64,000 nucleotides of DNA from Phycisphaerales bacterium (GTDB lineage Bacteria > Planctomycetota > Phycisphaerae > UBA1845 > UTPLA1), in NCBI GenBank assembly GCA_020639075.1, contig JACKHI010000001.1:4278001-4342000 (forward strand), written 5' to 3'. The first letter of the stretch is position 1; each line of letters starts with the position of its first letter. Under the pieces are notes generated by a model. That model did no database searches. It was not told where the DNA came from and saw nothing but the letters and a program-made list of their open reading frames with translations. Of the stretch, positions 7,847 to 17,286 are shown piece after piece. The translations under genes and the position numbers were made by a program.

Positions 7847-10678
7847 CTAGTCGGATTTCGAAAGCTCCACGACGGCCTGATTGCAGCGGTCGATTTCGTC
7901 CTGCAACATAGCGATATACGGCACTTCCTGTTCGCCGAGCCGATTGTTGTCTTTCAACGTCTGCAGAAGGGCGCGGAATTGGACAAAGTCGGCGGCAGCC
8001 TTTTGATAGCCGTCAATACGAACAGAGACGTCTGCCGACTCATCGTCTCCGGTTGCGAGGTAAAGATCGCATCGAATGCCGAGTACCTGGCCGACATCGC
8101 GAAGCGCGGCGTAGTTGTTCGGATCATGCGCCGCGACGGCGTCGAACGCACTCAAGGAAGCGTTACAGGATTCCGTCGCCGCGGACGCATTGCCCGCGGC
8201 CAGATGTACCTGAGCGATGAAGAGATGGCTGCGCCCCACGTCGCGCAGGGTTTCGTAGTTGGTTGGGTCGTCGTCATAAAGCGATTTGGCAAGCACAAGA
8301 CCTTCGTTGAACTCGCGGAGCGCGTCGTCAGTCTTTTCGAGCGCGAGTTGCGATCGGGCGACGTTGTTATGCGCGATCATGAGATCGTGCTTGGCCAGTG
8401 CGTTTTTCGGGTCGAGATTCAGCAATCGCCTCGCGAGCGACAGGTTTTCGCGATACTGAGTCAGCGCGCCATCGGCATCGCCGAACTTAAGAAGCGATTC
8501 CGCCTTGAAATCGTAGGCGATTTCCAGATCGCGAAGAAACGTAACGCTGTTTGGCTCCTCTGACAGGACGCCGCGCGACAGCTCGATCGAGCGATCGATC
8601 TTCGGAATCCATGACTCCTTGGGTTGTTCCGTATTGATGGCGGCACGAGCCTGCTTCAGCAGGACGACGGCGAGGTCGCGACGATCCGAGGCGTTGTCGC
8701 TGGCCTTGACGATCAGTGACTCGCTGATGGCTTGTGCCCGTGAATATGCGGCGTTCGCCTCGTCAAATCGCCACGCGGCCGCGAGCGTATTGCCGATACT
8801 CGTCGCAAGCCGTCGAATGTCCCGCTGGTAGCTCAAATTGTCAGGGGAATCCCCGGCAAGTCGCTCGACACCGCCGAGCGCCGTCCGGAATGCTTCGAGC
8901 GCGGCGTCGATGTTCCCCTGCGTGAAGTGCATATCGCCGATGCGCCTCAAGGCGTCGGCCGCCGCCCGAGCGGCATCGTTGTTTCCGGGTTCGAGCGCCT
9001 GCCACTGTTTTGCCAGTCGCTGAGCTTCCTGGTAGCTCGCGATCGCACCCTGCGTGTCGCCCAGGTTGGCGAGACCGAGTCCGCCCTGGACGTCGCCGAC
9101 TTTCATATAGGCGGCGACCAGATCGCGCATGAGCGTCGCGTCGTCCTCGGATTCAGCGGCAAGCCTGTCGAGATAGGCCAGCGAGCGCGTGACCACGAAC
9201 TCCCTCGCCTCCGTCGAGCCCGGCAGATCGCGAATGGCGTCGTGAAACTCAAACAGAAACGACTCCGCCATCTCACGGATTTGTCCGAACCGCTTTTGGG
9301 AACGAGCCTCGGCTTCCAGGGCGCGGTCGCGTTGTATGGCCGTCTGCAGCGACTCTTCGTGCAGTGCCTTGTTGAGCTCCCGCTCCCGGCTGTAGCCAAT
9401 TGTGATCGCGGCGCCCCACGCCGCCAGCAAAATGACGAACGCCGCCGCGGAAACGAATGCCGCACGATGTCGTCGTATTGACTTCCGCATGACGTACCAT
9501 GTGCTGTCGCGCCGCGCAACGATCGCATCGCCCGACAGGCGGCAGCGAACGTCGCGGGCAAGATCCAGCGCCGTCTGATAGCGTCGTTCCTTCTCCTTCG
9601 ACAATGCCTTGAGCACGATCGTGTCGAGATCCTCGTCGACCGGGCAGGACCGGATTCGGGCTGTTCCCGACGCATTGGCAGACGTGAAAATGCCGCTGTC
9701 CGGAGTCCAGATTCGACTGGCGCGCGTCGGCGCCGTCTCCGCGATGTGCTTGAGCACATCGGGAATCCGCCCATCAACGGGGTACGGATAACTCCCCGTG
9801 AGCATTTCATACAGAACGACGCCCAGCGAGTACACGTCTGTTCGAATGTCGATGTCGTCGGGGCTGCCGCGCGTCTGCTCCGGGGACATGTACGGGAGCG
9901 TTCCCAGGATTTGGCCCGTCATCGAAACGAGCTGTTCACTGGCGCCTGTGGGTCGGGCGAGACCGAAGTCGAGTATTTTGGGGGCGCCGTCGGCCTCGAT
10001 GAGGATATTCGAGGGTTTCAAGTCTCGATGGATCACGCCGCGTTGATGGGCGTAATGAACGGCGTCGCAGATTCGTGCGAACAACTCGAGTGCATCGGAC
10101 GGGGCCGGTCGTGAATCGTCGAGCCATTTGTCCAGTGGCAGTCCCGTGACGAGATCCATGACGCAATATTGCCGATCGTCGCGCGTCCTTCCGGAGTCAA
10201 AAACGGCGACAATGTCCGGGTGCTTCAAGCTGGCGACGAGTTCGATCTCGCGTTCGAATCGTCGTTGCGCTTCCGGCGTTGCATAGCGTCCGGCCAGAAG
10301 CACTTTGATTGCGACGCGTCGCCGGGTCGATTGCTGCGTCGCCTCGTAGACAACGCCCTGTCCACCGCGATGAAGTTCGGAGAGAATCGCGTACCCCGGA
10401 ATCTGATCCGCCACGCCGGCGTCATCTGTTCGCGTGCGATGGCGACGTACCGCGTGCAGATCGAGGTCCGTCTCCGGATCGCGATCGAAGTCGATGCTGG
10501 ATAAGTCGAGCCGTTTCAGGTGCGCGACGAGTTCGCCGTAACGATCTTCGTCCGCGGGCTCTTTTCGGGAACAGGCCGGACAATCGTCGATGTGCTTCCA
10601 AAGACGTGATTCTTCGGAAGGTGACAATTCACCCGCGAAGAGCCGGTCGAGTTGCACCTGTGAAGGGCAATCGGTCAT
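7847..10678 (-). CDS. Transmembrane Ser/Thr kinase with zinc-finger anti-sigma N-terminus and TPRs
   Basis: 943 aa. Residues 1-45 contain HIDDCPAC, the HxxxCxxC signature of anti-sigma zinc fingers. The kinase domain (about 95-365) has the Gly-rich loop GGQGVVYE, VAIKVL lysine, HRDLKPSN (His217), DFG (Asp237) and SPE; it looks active. A single membrane helix lies at about 405-425, and about 500-930 are TPR-like helices, presumably outside the cytoplasm or as a sensor. It begins 4 bp after the stop of the sigma-factor gene at 10683-11261, so the pair is translationally coupled. The inferred role is to hold or phosphorylate its cognate sigma factor. Confidence 0.9.
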   Translation of the reverse strand: MTDCPSQVQLDRLFAGELSPSEESRLWKHIDDCPACSRKEPADEDRYGELVAHLKRLDLSSIDFDRDPETDLDLHAVRRHRTRTDDAGVADQIPGYAILSELHRGGQGVVYEATQQSTRRRVAIKVLLAGRYATPEAQRRFEREIELVASLKHPDIVAVFDSGRTRDDRQYCVMDLVTGLPLDKWLDDSRPAPSDALELFARICDAVHYAHQRGVIHRDLKPSNILIEADGAPKILDFGLARPTGASEQLVSMTGQILGTLPYMSPEQTRGSPDDIDIRTDVYSLGVVLYEMLTGSYPYPVDGRIPDVLKHIAETAPTRASRIWTPDSGIFTSANASGTARIRSCPVDEDLDTIVLKALSKEKERRYQTALDLARDVRCRLSGDAIVARRDSTWYVMRKSIRRHRAAFVSAAAFVILLAAWGAAITIGYSRERELNKALHEESLQTAIQRDRALEAEARSQKRFGQIREMAESFLFEFHDAIRDLPGSTEAREFVVTRSLAYLDRLAAESEDDATLMRDLVAAYMKVGDVQGGLGLANLGDTQGAIASYQEAQRLAKQWQALEPGNNDAARAAADALRRIGDMHFTQGNIDAALEAFRTALGGVERLAGDSPDNLSYQRDIRRLATSIGNTLAAAWRFDEANAAYSRAQAISESLIVKASDNASDRRDLAVVLLKQARAAINTEQPKESWIPKIDRSIELSRGVLSEEPNSVTFLRDLEIAYDFKAESLLKFGDADGALTQYRENLSLARRLLNLDPKNALAKHDLMIAHNNVARSQLALEKTDDALREFNEGLVLAKSLYDDDPTNYETLRDVGRSHLFIAQVHLAAGNASAATESCNASLSAFDAVAAHDPNNYAALRDVGQVLGIRCDLYLATGDDESADVSVRIDGYQKAAADFVQFRALLQTLKDNNRLGEQEVPYIAMLQDEIDRCNQAVVELSKSD

Positions 10679-10682
10679 GCCG

Positions 10683-11261
10683 TCAGCTCTTTTCGCCGGT
10701 CAATATCGCCATCTTCTCGGCGAGTTTTTTTGTCAGCCGGTATTTGCTCTTGTGGACCTGGTTCGCGTTCAGCCCGTAGTCGGCACAGATGTCCTCGACG
10801 GGTCTTTCTCGGATCACGTAATCCACGAAGGCCTTGAACGTCTTTTCTTCGACTTCGCCGCTGACGAGTTTCAGTGCGTGCCTGAGATGTTCGTCCAGCC
10901 AGATTTTCTCGAAGATCGCTTCGGGATCGTGGCCGTCGTCCGCCGCGGTGGCGGCGAATTCGCCGCTCCGCGCGACGCGCTCCCTGCGTTTGCGAAGCAG
11001 GTTGCGGATTCGATTGTTGACAAGCGTCTTGAGCCAGCCCTTGAAGCGTCCCTTCGAGGGGTCGTATTCGAATTGATCGATGTGCTCGTGGATCGCCGTC
11101 ATGCAGTGCTGAACGACGTCCTCCGCCTCCGCCGCGTCGGCGCCGTAGGCGATGGCGAATTTGCGCAACATCGGCCGGTAGATCGCGTCGAACTCCCGCC
11201 AGGCGACGCCATCCTGCCGGTCTCTGATGCGCAGCAGCAATGAGACCCGCGTGGTATCCAT
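10683..11261 (-). CDS. ECF-type RNA polymerase sigma factor
   Basis: 192 aa. Region 2 contains the AEAEDVVQHCMTAIHEHI helix and RFKGWLKTLVNNRIRNLLRKRRER (2.3-2.4-like); region 4 is RPVEDICADYGLNANQVHKSKYRLTKKL, a helix-turn-helix. No region 1 or 3, as in ECF sigmas. It is the first gene of a two-gene unit with the downstream zinc-finger kinase and faces a second, similar sigma/kinase unit across a 276-bp divergent intergenic region. Planctomycetes are known to carry ECF groups genetically linked to Ser/Thr kinases; this fits that class. Confidence 0.9.
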   Translation of the reverse strand: MDTTRVSLLLRIRDRQDGVAWREFDAIYRPMLRKFAIAYGADAAEAEDVVQHCMTAIHEHIDQFEYDPSKGRFKGWLKTLVNNRIRNLLRKRRERVARSGEFAATAADDGHDPEAIFEKIWLDEHLRHALKLVSGEVEEKTFKAFVDYVIRERPVEDICADYGLNANQVHKSKYRLTKKLAEKMAILTGEKS

Positions 11262-11290
11262 TGAATTGTACGACTCCCGTGATCGGGGCC

Positions 11291-11296
11291 ATTATA
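11291..11296 (-). promoter_or_regulatory. -10-like TATAAT element upstream of the leftward sigma gene
   Basis: Minus strand TATAATGGC, 29 nt before the start codon at 11261. No good -35 TTGACA is seen at 17 bp. The same TATAATGGC string occurs in the opposite direction at 11505-11513. Confidence 0.45.
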
Positions 11297-11504
11297 CCAC
11301 GTGGATTGTCAGGTTTGGAGTTCATTGGCACGCAGTGGAACGATTGCAGTCTGAGATCCGTTATGGGTACCCGGATGTCAGAGCAATCTGCCCTGACGAC
11401 GCAATATTGTTCGTCGCAAAAGGGCCGATATACGGGGCAATCACGCTGCCGGAATCGTCTAAATCCGGGCGAGAGAATATTCGTCGACCACGCGGGTTGT
11501 TCGA

Positions 11505-11510
11505 TATAAT
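11505..11510 (+). promoter_or_regulatory. -10-like TATAAT element upstream of the rightward sigma gene
   Basis: TATAATGGC on the plus strand, 27 nt before the GTG at 11538, mirroring the element at 11291-11296. The -35 region is not recognisable. The shared TATAATGGC may reflect a common promoter class. Confidence 0.45.
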
Positions 11511-11537
11511 GGCGGCAGTCATCAGGCCCCCAATAAC

Positions 11538-12137
11538 GTGATATCAGAACTTACGCGAACATCGACGGTGCTTCTCGAAGGACTTCACGATCCCGGCAAT
11601 GCCGACGCGTGGGGCCAATTGCATCGCCGTTGTTTCCCGATGCTCGTCGGCTACGCCCAGCGCAAGGGTCTGCAATCGGCGGATGCCGAAGACGCGGCAC
11701 AGGAGGCGCTCGCGGATTTCGCGACGGCCTATCGAAAGGGCCAGTACCAGCGGGATCGCGGGCGGCTTCGACAGTGGCTGCACGGCTTCGCCGCCCGGCG
11801 CATCGAGAAAATCCGCGCCGGGGCCGCCAGGGCCGGAAGACCGGTCAATGGTGACGGGCGGACGGCTTTCTTCGACCAACTCGAAGTGCCTGATCAGCTC
11901 GACGAAGTCTGGGAGGAGGAGTGGGAACGTCACGTACTGAGCCTCTGCCAGGAACAGATCCGTCGCGAATTCGATGCCGTGCACATCCAGGCGTTCGAGG
12001 CGTATGCGATGGAAGGGAAGCCCGCGGCGGTCGTCGCCGAAACGAGCGGTCTGAGTGTGAATGCCGTGTACATCTGCAAGACTCGGATTCTGACGCGATT
12101 GCGAGAACTCCAGGCGGAACTCGCGGAAATCTGGTGA
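11538..12137 (+). CDS. ECF-type RNA polymerase sigma factor
   Basis: 199 aa, GTG start with no evident Shine-Dalgarno. Region 2 includes SADAEDAAQEALADFATAYRKG and GRLRQWLHGFAARRIEKIR; region 4 includes KPAAVVAETSGLSVNAVYICKTRILTRL. The protein resembles its divergent neighbour in layout more than the sigma factors at 51 and 59 kb. The kinase gene starts 16 bp downstream, making a second sigma plus zinc-finger-kinase unit in mirror image to the first. Confidence 0.88.
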   Translation: MISELTRTSTVLLEGLHDPGNADAWGQLHRRCFPMLVGYAQRKGLQSADAEDAAQEALADFATAYRKGQYQRDRGRLRQWLHGFAARRIEKIRAGAARAGRPVNGDGRTAFFDQLEVPDQLDEVWEEEWERHVLSLCQEQIRREFDAVHIQAFEAYAMEGKPAAVVAETSGLSVNAVYICKTRILTRLRELQAELAEIW

Positions 12138-12153
12138 GGCGACTGTCAATTCC

Positions 12154-14718
12154 ATGTCCGAGTGCCTGAATCCCGAACAACTGGAGGAACTTGCGAAGGG
12201 CGTTCTGCCCGAAGACAGCGCGACGGCGCTGCGGATCCACATCGGCGAGTGTGAGTCCTGCAAGTCGGATTTTGATATCTGCTTGAAGAACGAAGCCGCG
12301 CTGGGCCGACTCAAGGCGTTGCGGCCGATCGGCGCGCCCGCCGAGGCATCAGGTGCGATATCGACAGACGCGATTCCAGGATATGAGATTCTCGGCGAGT
12401 TGAAGCGAGGGGGGCAGGGCGTCGTCTATCGAGCGATGCAAGTGTCCACGCGGCGCGAAGTCGCGGTCAAGGTCATGCACGAGGGGCCGTTCGCCGGCGC
12501 CTCGGACAAGATGCGTTTCGATCGCGAAGTCGAAACGCTCGCCAAGCTGAAGCATCCCAACATCGTCTCGATTCACGACAGCGGCCGCACGGCGAGCCAC
12601 TTCTATTTCGTCATGGATTGCATAGACGGGCTCGCGCTCGATGCGTGGTGGTCGAATGCAATTAACGGCGAGGCGCCGCATCTCCGACCCATGCGGGAGG
12701 TGCTCGAGCTGTTCGCATCGCTCGCGGATGCCGTTAACGCGGCACATCTTCGCGGTATCATGCATCGCGACTTGAAGCCGAGCAACGTCCTCGTCGATCA
12801 GGCGGACGCACCTCATGTGCTCGATTTCGGTCTTGCCAGGACGACGGATCTCGACGCGCAGGGCATGACGATGACCGGCCAGTTCGTCGGTTCCCTGCCG
12901 TGGGCTTCGCCCGAGCAGGCGCAGGGAATCCCTGGAACGATTGACATTCGGACAGACGTCTATTCGATCGGCGTCATGCTCTATCAGGCGCTGACGGGTC
13001 GGTTCCCGTACGATGTAACGGGCGGCGTTCGAGATGCGCTTGATCGCATCGTGAATGAGATGCCGCGCCGCCCGAGTCTGATTGCGCCAAGGAAGATCGA
13101 CGACGAACTCGACACGATCGCGATGAAGTGTCTCGCGAAGGAGCCGGAACGGCGCTATCAGTCGGCCGGTGAGTTAGGGAGGGACCTGCGGCGCTATATG
13201 GCCGGAGAGCCGATCGAGGCGAAGCGGCATTCTGCGGGCTACTTGCTGCGAAAGCAGCTCCGACGTCATCGAGTCCCCGTGGCCATGGCCGCGTTGTTGA
13301 TGTTGGCCGTGACGATCGGGTTCATTGCAACGCTGGCGCTTTACTGGCGATCCGAACAATTGCGCGGGCAAGTCGAAACGGAGCGCAAGGCCGCCGTTGC
13401 GGCGCGCGATGCGGAGACGGAACAGCGACGATTGGCGCAGACAGCGAGAGATCGAGCCGTTTCCGCGGCGGAGCGCTCGGAAGCCGTCGTGGAGTTTCTG
13501 CAAAATATGCTTGCAGCGGTCGATCCGGACCGTGCGGGGGGCAAGAAGGACGTCAGGGTTCGAGAGATTGTGGATACCGCCGCAAAATTCCTGGACGAAG
13601 GCGGCTTGTCGGGCAAGCCGGAAGTCGAGGCGGCTGTTCGTGATACGATCGGGACGACATATCAGGGGCTCGGTCTATTCGACGAGGCGGAGAAGCACCT
13701 CTCTCGCGCGCTGGAGATTCAGCGAAATCTCAAGGACGCGGATCCGGACAATCTCATCGTCGCCCTGAACGGACTAGCGACGCTTCTACAGGACAAGGGA
13801 TCTCTCGAACAATCGGAGGCGCTGTTTCGTGAGGCGCTGACGATCACGAGGGAGCATCACGAACCGCTGGATATGGAGTCGATCAAGTCGAAGAACAACC
13901 TCGCCGTACTGCTGACGCTGCGGGGTAAGTTCGACGAGGCTTCGCGGATCATTGACGAGATCGTCCGGCTGGCCGATCAACTTCGCGAAGTCGATGAATA
14001 TGCGGCGACGGCGGTGCTCGCCACGGCGGGAGGATTGCGCCTGCAGATGGGCGACGTCGAAGGCGCGATACCAATCCTGAGACATGTCGTGGAGTCGCGG
14101 CGCAAGTCGCTCGGGCTCAAGAATTCCGCGACGACGATGTCGATCAATAATCTCGGCTATGCCCTGATGAGCGTGGGTAAGATGGAAGAGGCTGAGCCGC
14201 TTATTCGCGAGGCCATCGAGCTCGATGAACAGATCTTCTCGCCGGATCATCCTCAGGTTGCAACGGACCTCAACAACCTTGGATTGCTCCTGGCGGACAC
14301 GGGCCGGGTGGAGGAATCGCTGAAGGTCCAGCAACGTGCATTGGCGATTCGTCGAAAGTCGCTGCCGCAGAATCATCCCGAGACGATCATGACTCTGCTG
14401 AATCTTGCGGACACATTCATCTCAGAAGGCAAGATTCGGGAGTCGGAGCCCTATCTGCGCGAAGTGATGCAGGCGCCGCCCGGCGCCTGGCCGATCGGCC
14501 CGTACGTATCGGAGCGTATTCGATTGCGCTACATGCTGGCGCTGTTTGGGTGCAGGAAGGACGAGGAGGCAGGCAGACTGCTTCGCGAACTCCAGGCGGA
14601 CATTGCGGCGAATCCGGACATGCCGGAAGAAGTACGGAATCACGTTGCCGAATTCGCCCTGGAATTCGATAAGGCCGTGAAATCGAGTCAGGCATCGGGG
14701 GCGAGCGCCGACGAATAG
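12154..14718 (+). CDS. Transmembrane Ser/Thr kinase with zinc-finger anti-sigma N-terminus and TPRs
   Basis: 854 aa. Residues about 5-45 carry HIGECESC, an HxxxCxxC anti-sigma-type finger. The kinase domain (about 80-340) has GGQGVVYRA, VAVKVM, HRDLKPSN (His204), DFGLAR and SPEQ, all intact. One membrane helix is at about 374-396, followed by a short coiled coil rich in Arg/Glu/Ala and then TPR repeats (about 440-840) of the kinesin-light-chain-like type (SINNLGYALMSVGKMEEAEP). It is co-transcribed with the ECF sigma at 11538. Inferred function: membrane sensor kinase that controls its partner sigma factor. Confidence 0.9.
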   Translation: MSECLNPEQLEELAKGVLPEDSATALRIHIGECESCKSDFDICLKNEAALGRLKALRPIGAPAEASGAISTDAIPGYEILGELKRGGQGVVYRAMQVSTRREVAVKVMHEGPFAGASDKMRFDREVETLAKLKHPNIVSIHDSGRTASHFYFVMDCIDGLALDAWWSNAINGEAPHLRPMREVLELFASLADAVNAAHLRGIMHRDLKPSNVLVDQADAPHVLDFGLARTTDLDAQGMTMTGQFVGSLPWASPEQAQGIPGTIDIRTDVYSIGVMLYQALTGRFPYDVTGGVRDALDRIVNEMPRRPSLIAPRKIDDELDTIAMKCLAKEPERRYQSAGELGRDLRRYMAGEPIEAKRHSAGYLLRKQLRRHRVPVAMAALLMLAVTIGFIATLALYWRSEQLRGQVETERKAAVAARDAETEQRRLAQTARDRAVSAAERSEAVVEFLQNMLAAVDPDRAGGKKDVRVREIVDTAAKFLDEGGLSGKPEVEAAVRDTIGTTYQGLGLFDEAEKHLSRALEIQRNLKDADPDNLIVALNGLATLLQDKGSLEQSEALFREALTITREHHEPLDMESIKSKNNLAVLLTLRGKFDEASRIIDEIVRLADQLREVDEYAATAVLATAGGLRLQMGDVEGAIPILRHVVESRRKSLGLKNSATTMSINNLGYALMSVGKMEEAEPLIREAIELDEQIFSPDHPQVATDLNNLGLLLADTGRVEESLKVQQRALAIRRKSLPQNHPETIMTLLNLADTFISEGKIRESEPYLREVMQAPPGAWPIGPYVSERIRLRYMLALFGCRKDEEAGRLLRELQADIAANPDMPEEVRNHVAEFALEFDKAVKSSQASGASADE

Positions 14719-14750
14719 CCCCGCGGCAGGGCCGTCGTCGCCCGACTGCG

Positions 14751-15533
14751 TTACAGCGATTCCGCGATTTGCTGCGCCGCAATGGCGTTCCCGGCCGCGC
14801 TGAGATGATTGCAATTCTCGTAGTTGGACAGGTCGCCGCGCAATGTGTCGTCAAGCGTTGCGATGTCGATCAGCGTCGCCTGCTCGACGGCGGCGAGATT
14901 CCGGATTGACTCGTTCAAACGCTCCGTATAGTCGTTCGCAACACGGGCCTGCCCCGGGAAGATGACGTCGAGCGGCGTCGCATTGCAGGTGAAAATCTCT
15001 TCCGGAATGAAGAAGTAAGTCGCAATGAGGACATTCAGCCCCGCGGCGCGGGCCGCGCCGATTTCACTGGCGAGATTCGCGGCCGTCGCGTCCAGTTGTT
15101 GCTGCAGCTCGTCGCCAAACGGATAGAGACCGTCATTCGGGGAAATAGCGATGAACGGGTCATGCGCCTGAATGAAGTCGATGATATCATTGCCGCCTTC
15201 CCAGATGATGATCGTATCGGCATTCGGGAGGTACCCGCCGTTCAACAGCGACTGCAGGCGTGCGACGCCTTCCGTCGTCGTTTCTCCGCCCATGCCTTCG
15301 TTTGAAAACGCGTTTTCCGGTTCGCCGAGAAGATCGGGCAGGTATTCGACGTATTGCATCATTGAAGGCCCAGCCGTCGTGGAATCGCCGAAGGCGATGA
15401 CACGCACGTTCGGATCGGGCAGTCGGAAACCGATACCGTCGCCGCAGTCCGCTCCGGCGAAAATCGGCACGGCGGCGAGCATCCATAGCGCTGCGGCGAC
15501 GCCGGATGGATTGGATCTTCGTCGTGGATTCAT
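14751..15533 (-). CDS. Secreted SGNH/GDSL-type hydrolase
   Basis: 260 aa from ATG 15533, preferred over an upstream in-frame start because GGGAGG lies 8 nt before it and a signal peptide follows. Block I is FGDST (nucleophile Ser), block III GGND. In block V the usual DxxH reads NCNH, so the catalytic Asp appears replaced by Asn while the His is kept. SGNH enzymes are esterases or lipases acting on acyl or acetyl groups, often of cell-surface glycans. Convergent with the kinase gene ending at 14718. The signal peptide ends near AGADC; whether it is lipidated is unclear. Confidence 0.8.
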   Translation of the reverse strand: MNPRRRSNPSGVAAALWMLAAVPIFAGADCGDGIGFRLPDPNVRVIAFGDSTTAGPSMMQYVEYLPDLLGEPENAFSNEGMGGETTTEGVARLQSLLNGGYLPNADTIIIWEGGNDIIDFIQAHDPFIAISPNDGLYPFGDELQQQLDATAANLASEIGAARAAGLNVLIATYFFIPEEIFTCNATPLDVIFPGQARVANDYTERLNESIRNLAAVEQATLIDIATLDDTLRGDLSNYENCNHLSAAGNAIAAQQIAESL

Positions 15534-15857
15534 CAATCGCCTCCCGCGAATCTGCGCCGCGACATCGCGGCCCATCAGCATATGGTAGTAGCGACTGCGC
15601 AACGCGTCATGCAAGTCGGGTCAAGTTGCGCAATCGTCGGGAAGTCCGGGGCGATCCCATTTCCGAGCCGAGATTGCGCGGCCGATAGTTTCGCGGGCTT
15701 CGTCGATTTCAGCGGTCCGCGGATCCCGCGCCGCTCCGTATTCCAGTCGCAGCTCACGCGTCGGCATGTTTCGTGTCATGTATTTTGCCGACGCCGCCTC
15801 GCCCGCAGGTTTGCCGTTCGTCGGACAACCCTCCGCCGGACGGTCATTGTGATTGAG
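15534..15857. other. Intergenic region without supportable gene
   Basis: A 324-bp stretch between two divergent genes. Open frames on both strands cross it but lack coding character or ribosome-binding sites. It presumably holds the two divergent promoters; no confident -35/-10 pair is visible. Confidence 0.5.
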
Positions 15858-16304
15858 ATGATGGCAGCCGAACCGATCGACAATCCCGTGAGTCGCCTTC
15901 GTGCGGAGGCCGCCGCATTCGCCGAGAGCGACTACATTCTGCGGCATTGGAACTTTGCGGCATCGTCGCACGGATTCGTCTGGGTCAGCCCCGCGGGTGA
16001 AAGCGTATCCGTCGAGTCGCTCGCGGGGTTCATTTCGCTGTTTATTCGTTGTTGTGACGCCGATTTTCCCACGGGCGTGTTGTTTGACTTCAGCAAGTCG
16101 CGCCTGATCGGCGAGGACTGGACGTCGGCATTTTCGCTCGTGCAGGACTTCGCGGGTCGGATCGGCGCCCGCTATCGCGTCATTCGTGCGGGGGATCGGC
16201 GCGCAAAGGCGGCGCTCGTATACAGGGAATCCAGAAGGGCTGAGCTGCGAGAGGCGCGACGTCGTGCCAAGCAATCGGGCGAGTCGTGCGTCGAGGATCA
16301 ATAA
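15858..16304 (+). CDS. Hypothetical protein, possible STAS-like fold
   Basis: 148 aa from ATG 15858 (a second ATG follows immediately). The segment GVLFDFSKSRLIGEDWTSAF resembles the conserved core of STAS/anti-anti-sigma-type proteins, where a beta strand leads into a short helix, but the phosphorylatable Ser is not obvious and the assignment is weak. The C-terminus is a basic, Arg/Ala-rich helix. An opposite-strand frame covers the same DNA; this strand was chosen for more protein-like composition. Its last 7 bp overlap the 3' end of the converging gene at 16298. Confidence 0.5.
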   Translation: MMAAEPIDNPVSRLRAEAAAFAESDYILRHWNFAASSHGFVWVSPAGESVSVESLAGFISLFIRCCDADFPTGVLFDFSKSRLIGEDWTSAFSLVQDFAGRIGARYRVIRAGDRRAKAALVYRESRRAELREARRRAKQSGESCVEDQ

Positions 16305-17062
16305 TCCGGCCGGCTGATGTCGACCATCGTCTGCATTTGCGATTGAATGTGTCTCAGCAGATTGTCGATCGACCTGTGCATCGCCTGCGGTGCGCGCACG
16401 TGCAGCGCGGATCCGTCACGACGGACCGTGACTCGGGTGCGGGCCTCTCCGAGTACATCTTCCAGCGCTTTCGCCTGTTCCGGCGGCAAGTGGTACGTCG
16501 TGAGTTGTCTGCCGCCCATCGCAGAGTGCGTCGAATTCAATTCGCGAACGAATGCCTCAAGCGCCGCCATGTCGTCGGGTCTGCCGCTGGCCGATAGTCG
16601 GTTGTCCGCCGGTCGAGTGACGACAATGGGTACAGTCGTCGGGCGAAGCAGTCGGTATAGCGCGTCGATAATGTCATCGTCGGCCTGAAACGTCTTTCGG
16701 GCGATCGCGTGATTTCCGTCGTCATTGACGACGCCTGGTGATGTCGGCGTGTCGTGATGCCCGAAAACGTCAGGCATTTCCGGCGGAACAAACGAAACGT
16801 CCGGCATCGGAATCGAATGGCGGCGGCTGGCCGGCATCATGACCCAGAGCCAGCCGAACCCAATCATGGCAATGATGGCGAGTGTCATCAGGAGGCCGCC
16901 CGTCCTGGCCCGCGGCAGCACGGCGGCATCGTTCAACGCCTGTGGTATGGGCGGCGGCGGTGTTCCGTTTGCACCATGCGGCGCCAATTGCGCTCCGCAT
17001 TGCCCGCAGAATTGCGCCCATTCGGAATTCTCGTGTCGGCACGTCTCACATTGCTGGCCCAT
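16298..17062 (-). CDS. Zinc-ribbon membrane protein of unknown function
   Basis: 254 aa from ATG 17062 (AGGTG upstream); the frame extends 22 codons further toward the IS but those residues look non-native. Residues 5-25 form a double CxxC zinc ribbon (CETC, CGQC). A Pro-rich linker, then one membrane helix at about 55-78 and a soluble C-terminal domain of about 120 residues (DDDIIDALYRLLRP through RSIDNLLRHI) that alternates strands and helices, reminiscent of secretin N-domains or BON-like folds, though not identified. IS1380 copy 1 begins 86 bp upstream and may have displaced the native promoter. Confidence 0.65.
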   Translation of the reverse strand: MGQQCETCRHENSEWAQFCGQCGAQLAPHGANGTPPPPIPQALNDAAVLPRARTGGLLMTLAIIAMIGFGWLWVMMPASRRHSIPMPDVSFVPPEMPDVFGHHDTPTSPGVVNDDGNHAIARKTFQADDDIIDALYRLLRPTTVPIVVTRPADNRLSASGRPDDMAALEAFVRELNSTHSAMGGRQLTTYHLPPEQAKALEDVLGEARTRVTVRRDGSALHVRAPQAMHRSIDNLLRHIQSQMQTMVDISRPDY

Positions 17063-17286
17063 ATCTCCGCACCTCGCTTCGGACAGTCTTGCAGGTCGGA
17101 CACGCATCGCTCGCCGATTGTTGGACACGGCACTCAGAATAGTCTAGCCCGCATATTTCACATGGCCGAGTTTGGTGGTTCTGCGATGTCCGATTGTGGT
17201 CGGTGGGGTCGCGGATTTGCGGATCGGCGTGATTGGGCGCAGAGCGCCCCCTTACCCCCATGCTGCGAGTCGGGTTGTCGGGAGGA

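Noticed and set aside
15621..16301. Minus-strand 226-codon frame opposite the gene at 15858-16304
   Set aside because: Composition looks like a shadow; the plus-strand protein is more plausible. Either choice is uncertain.
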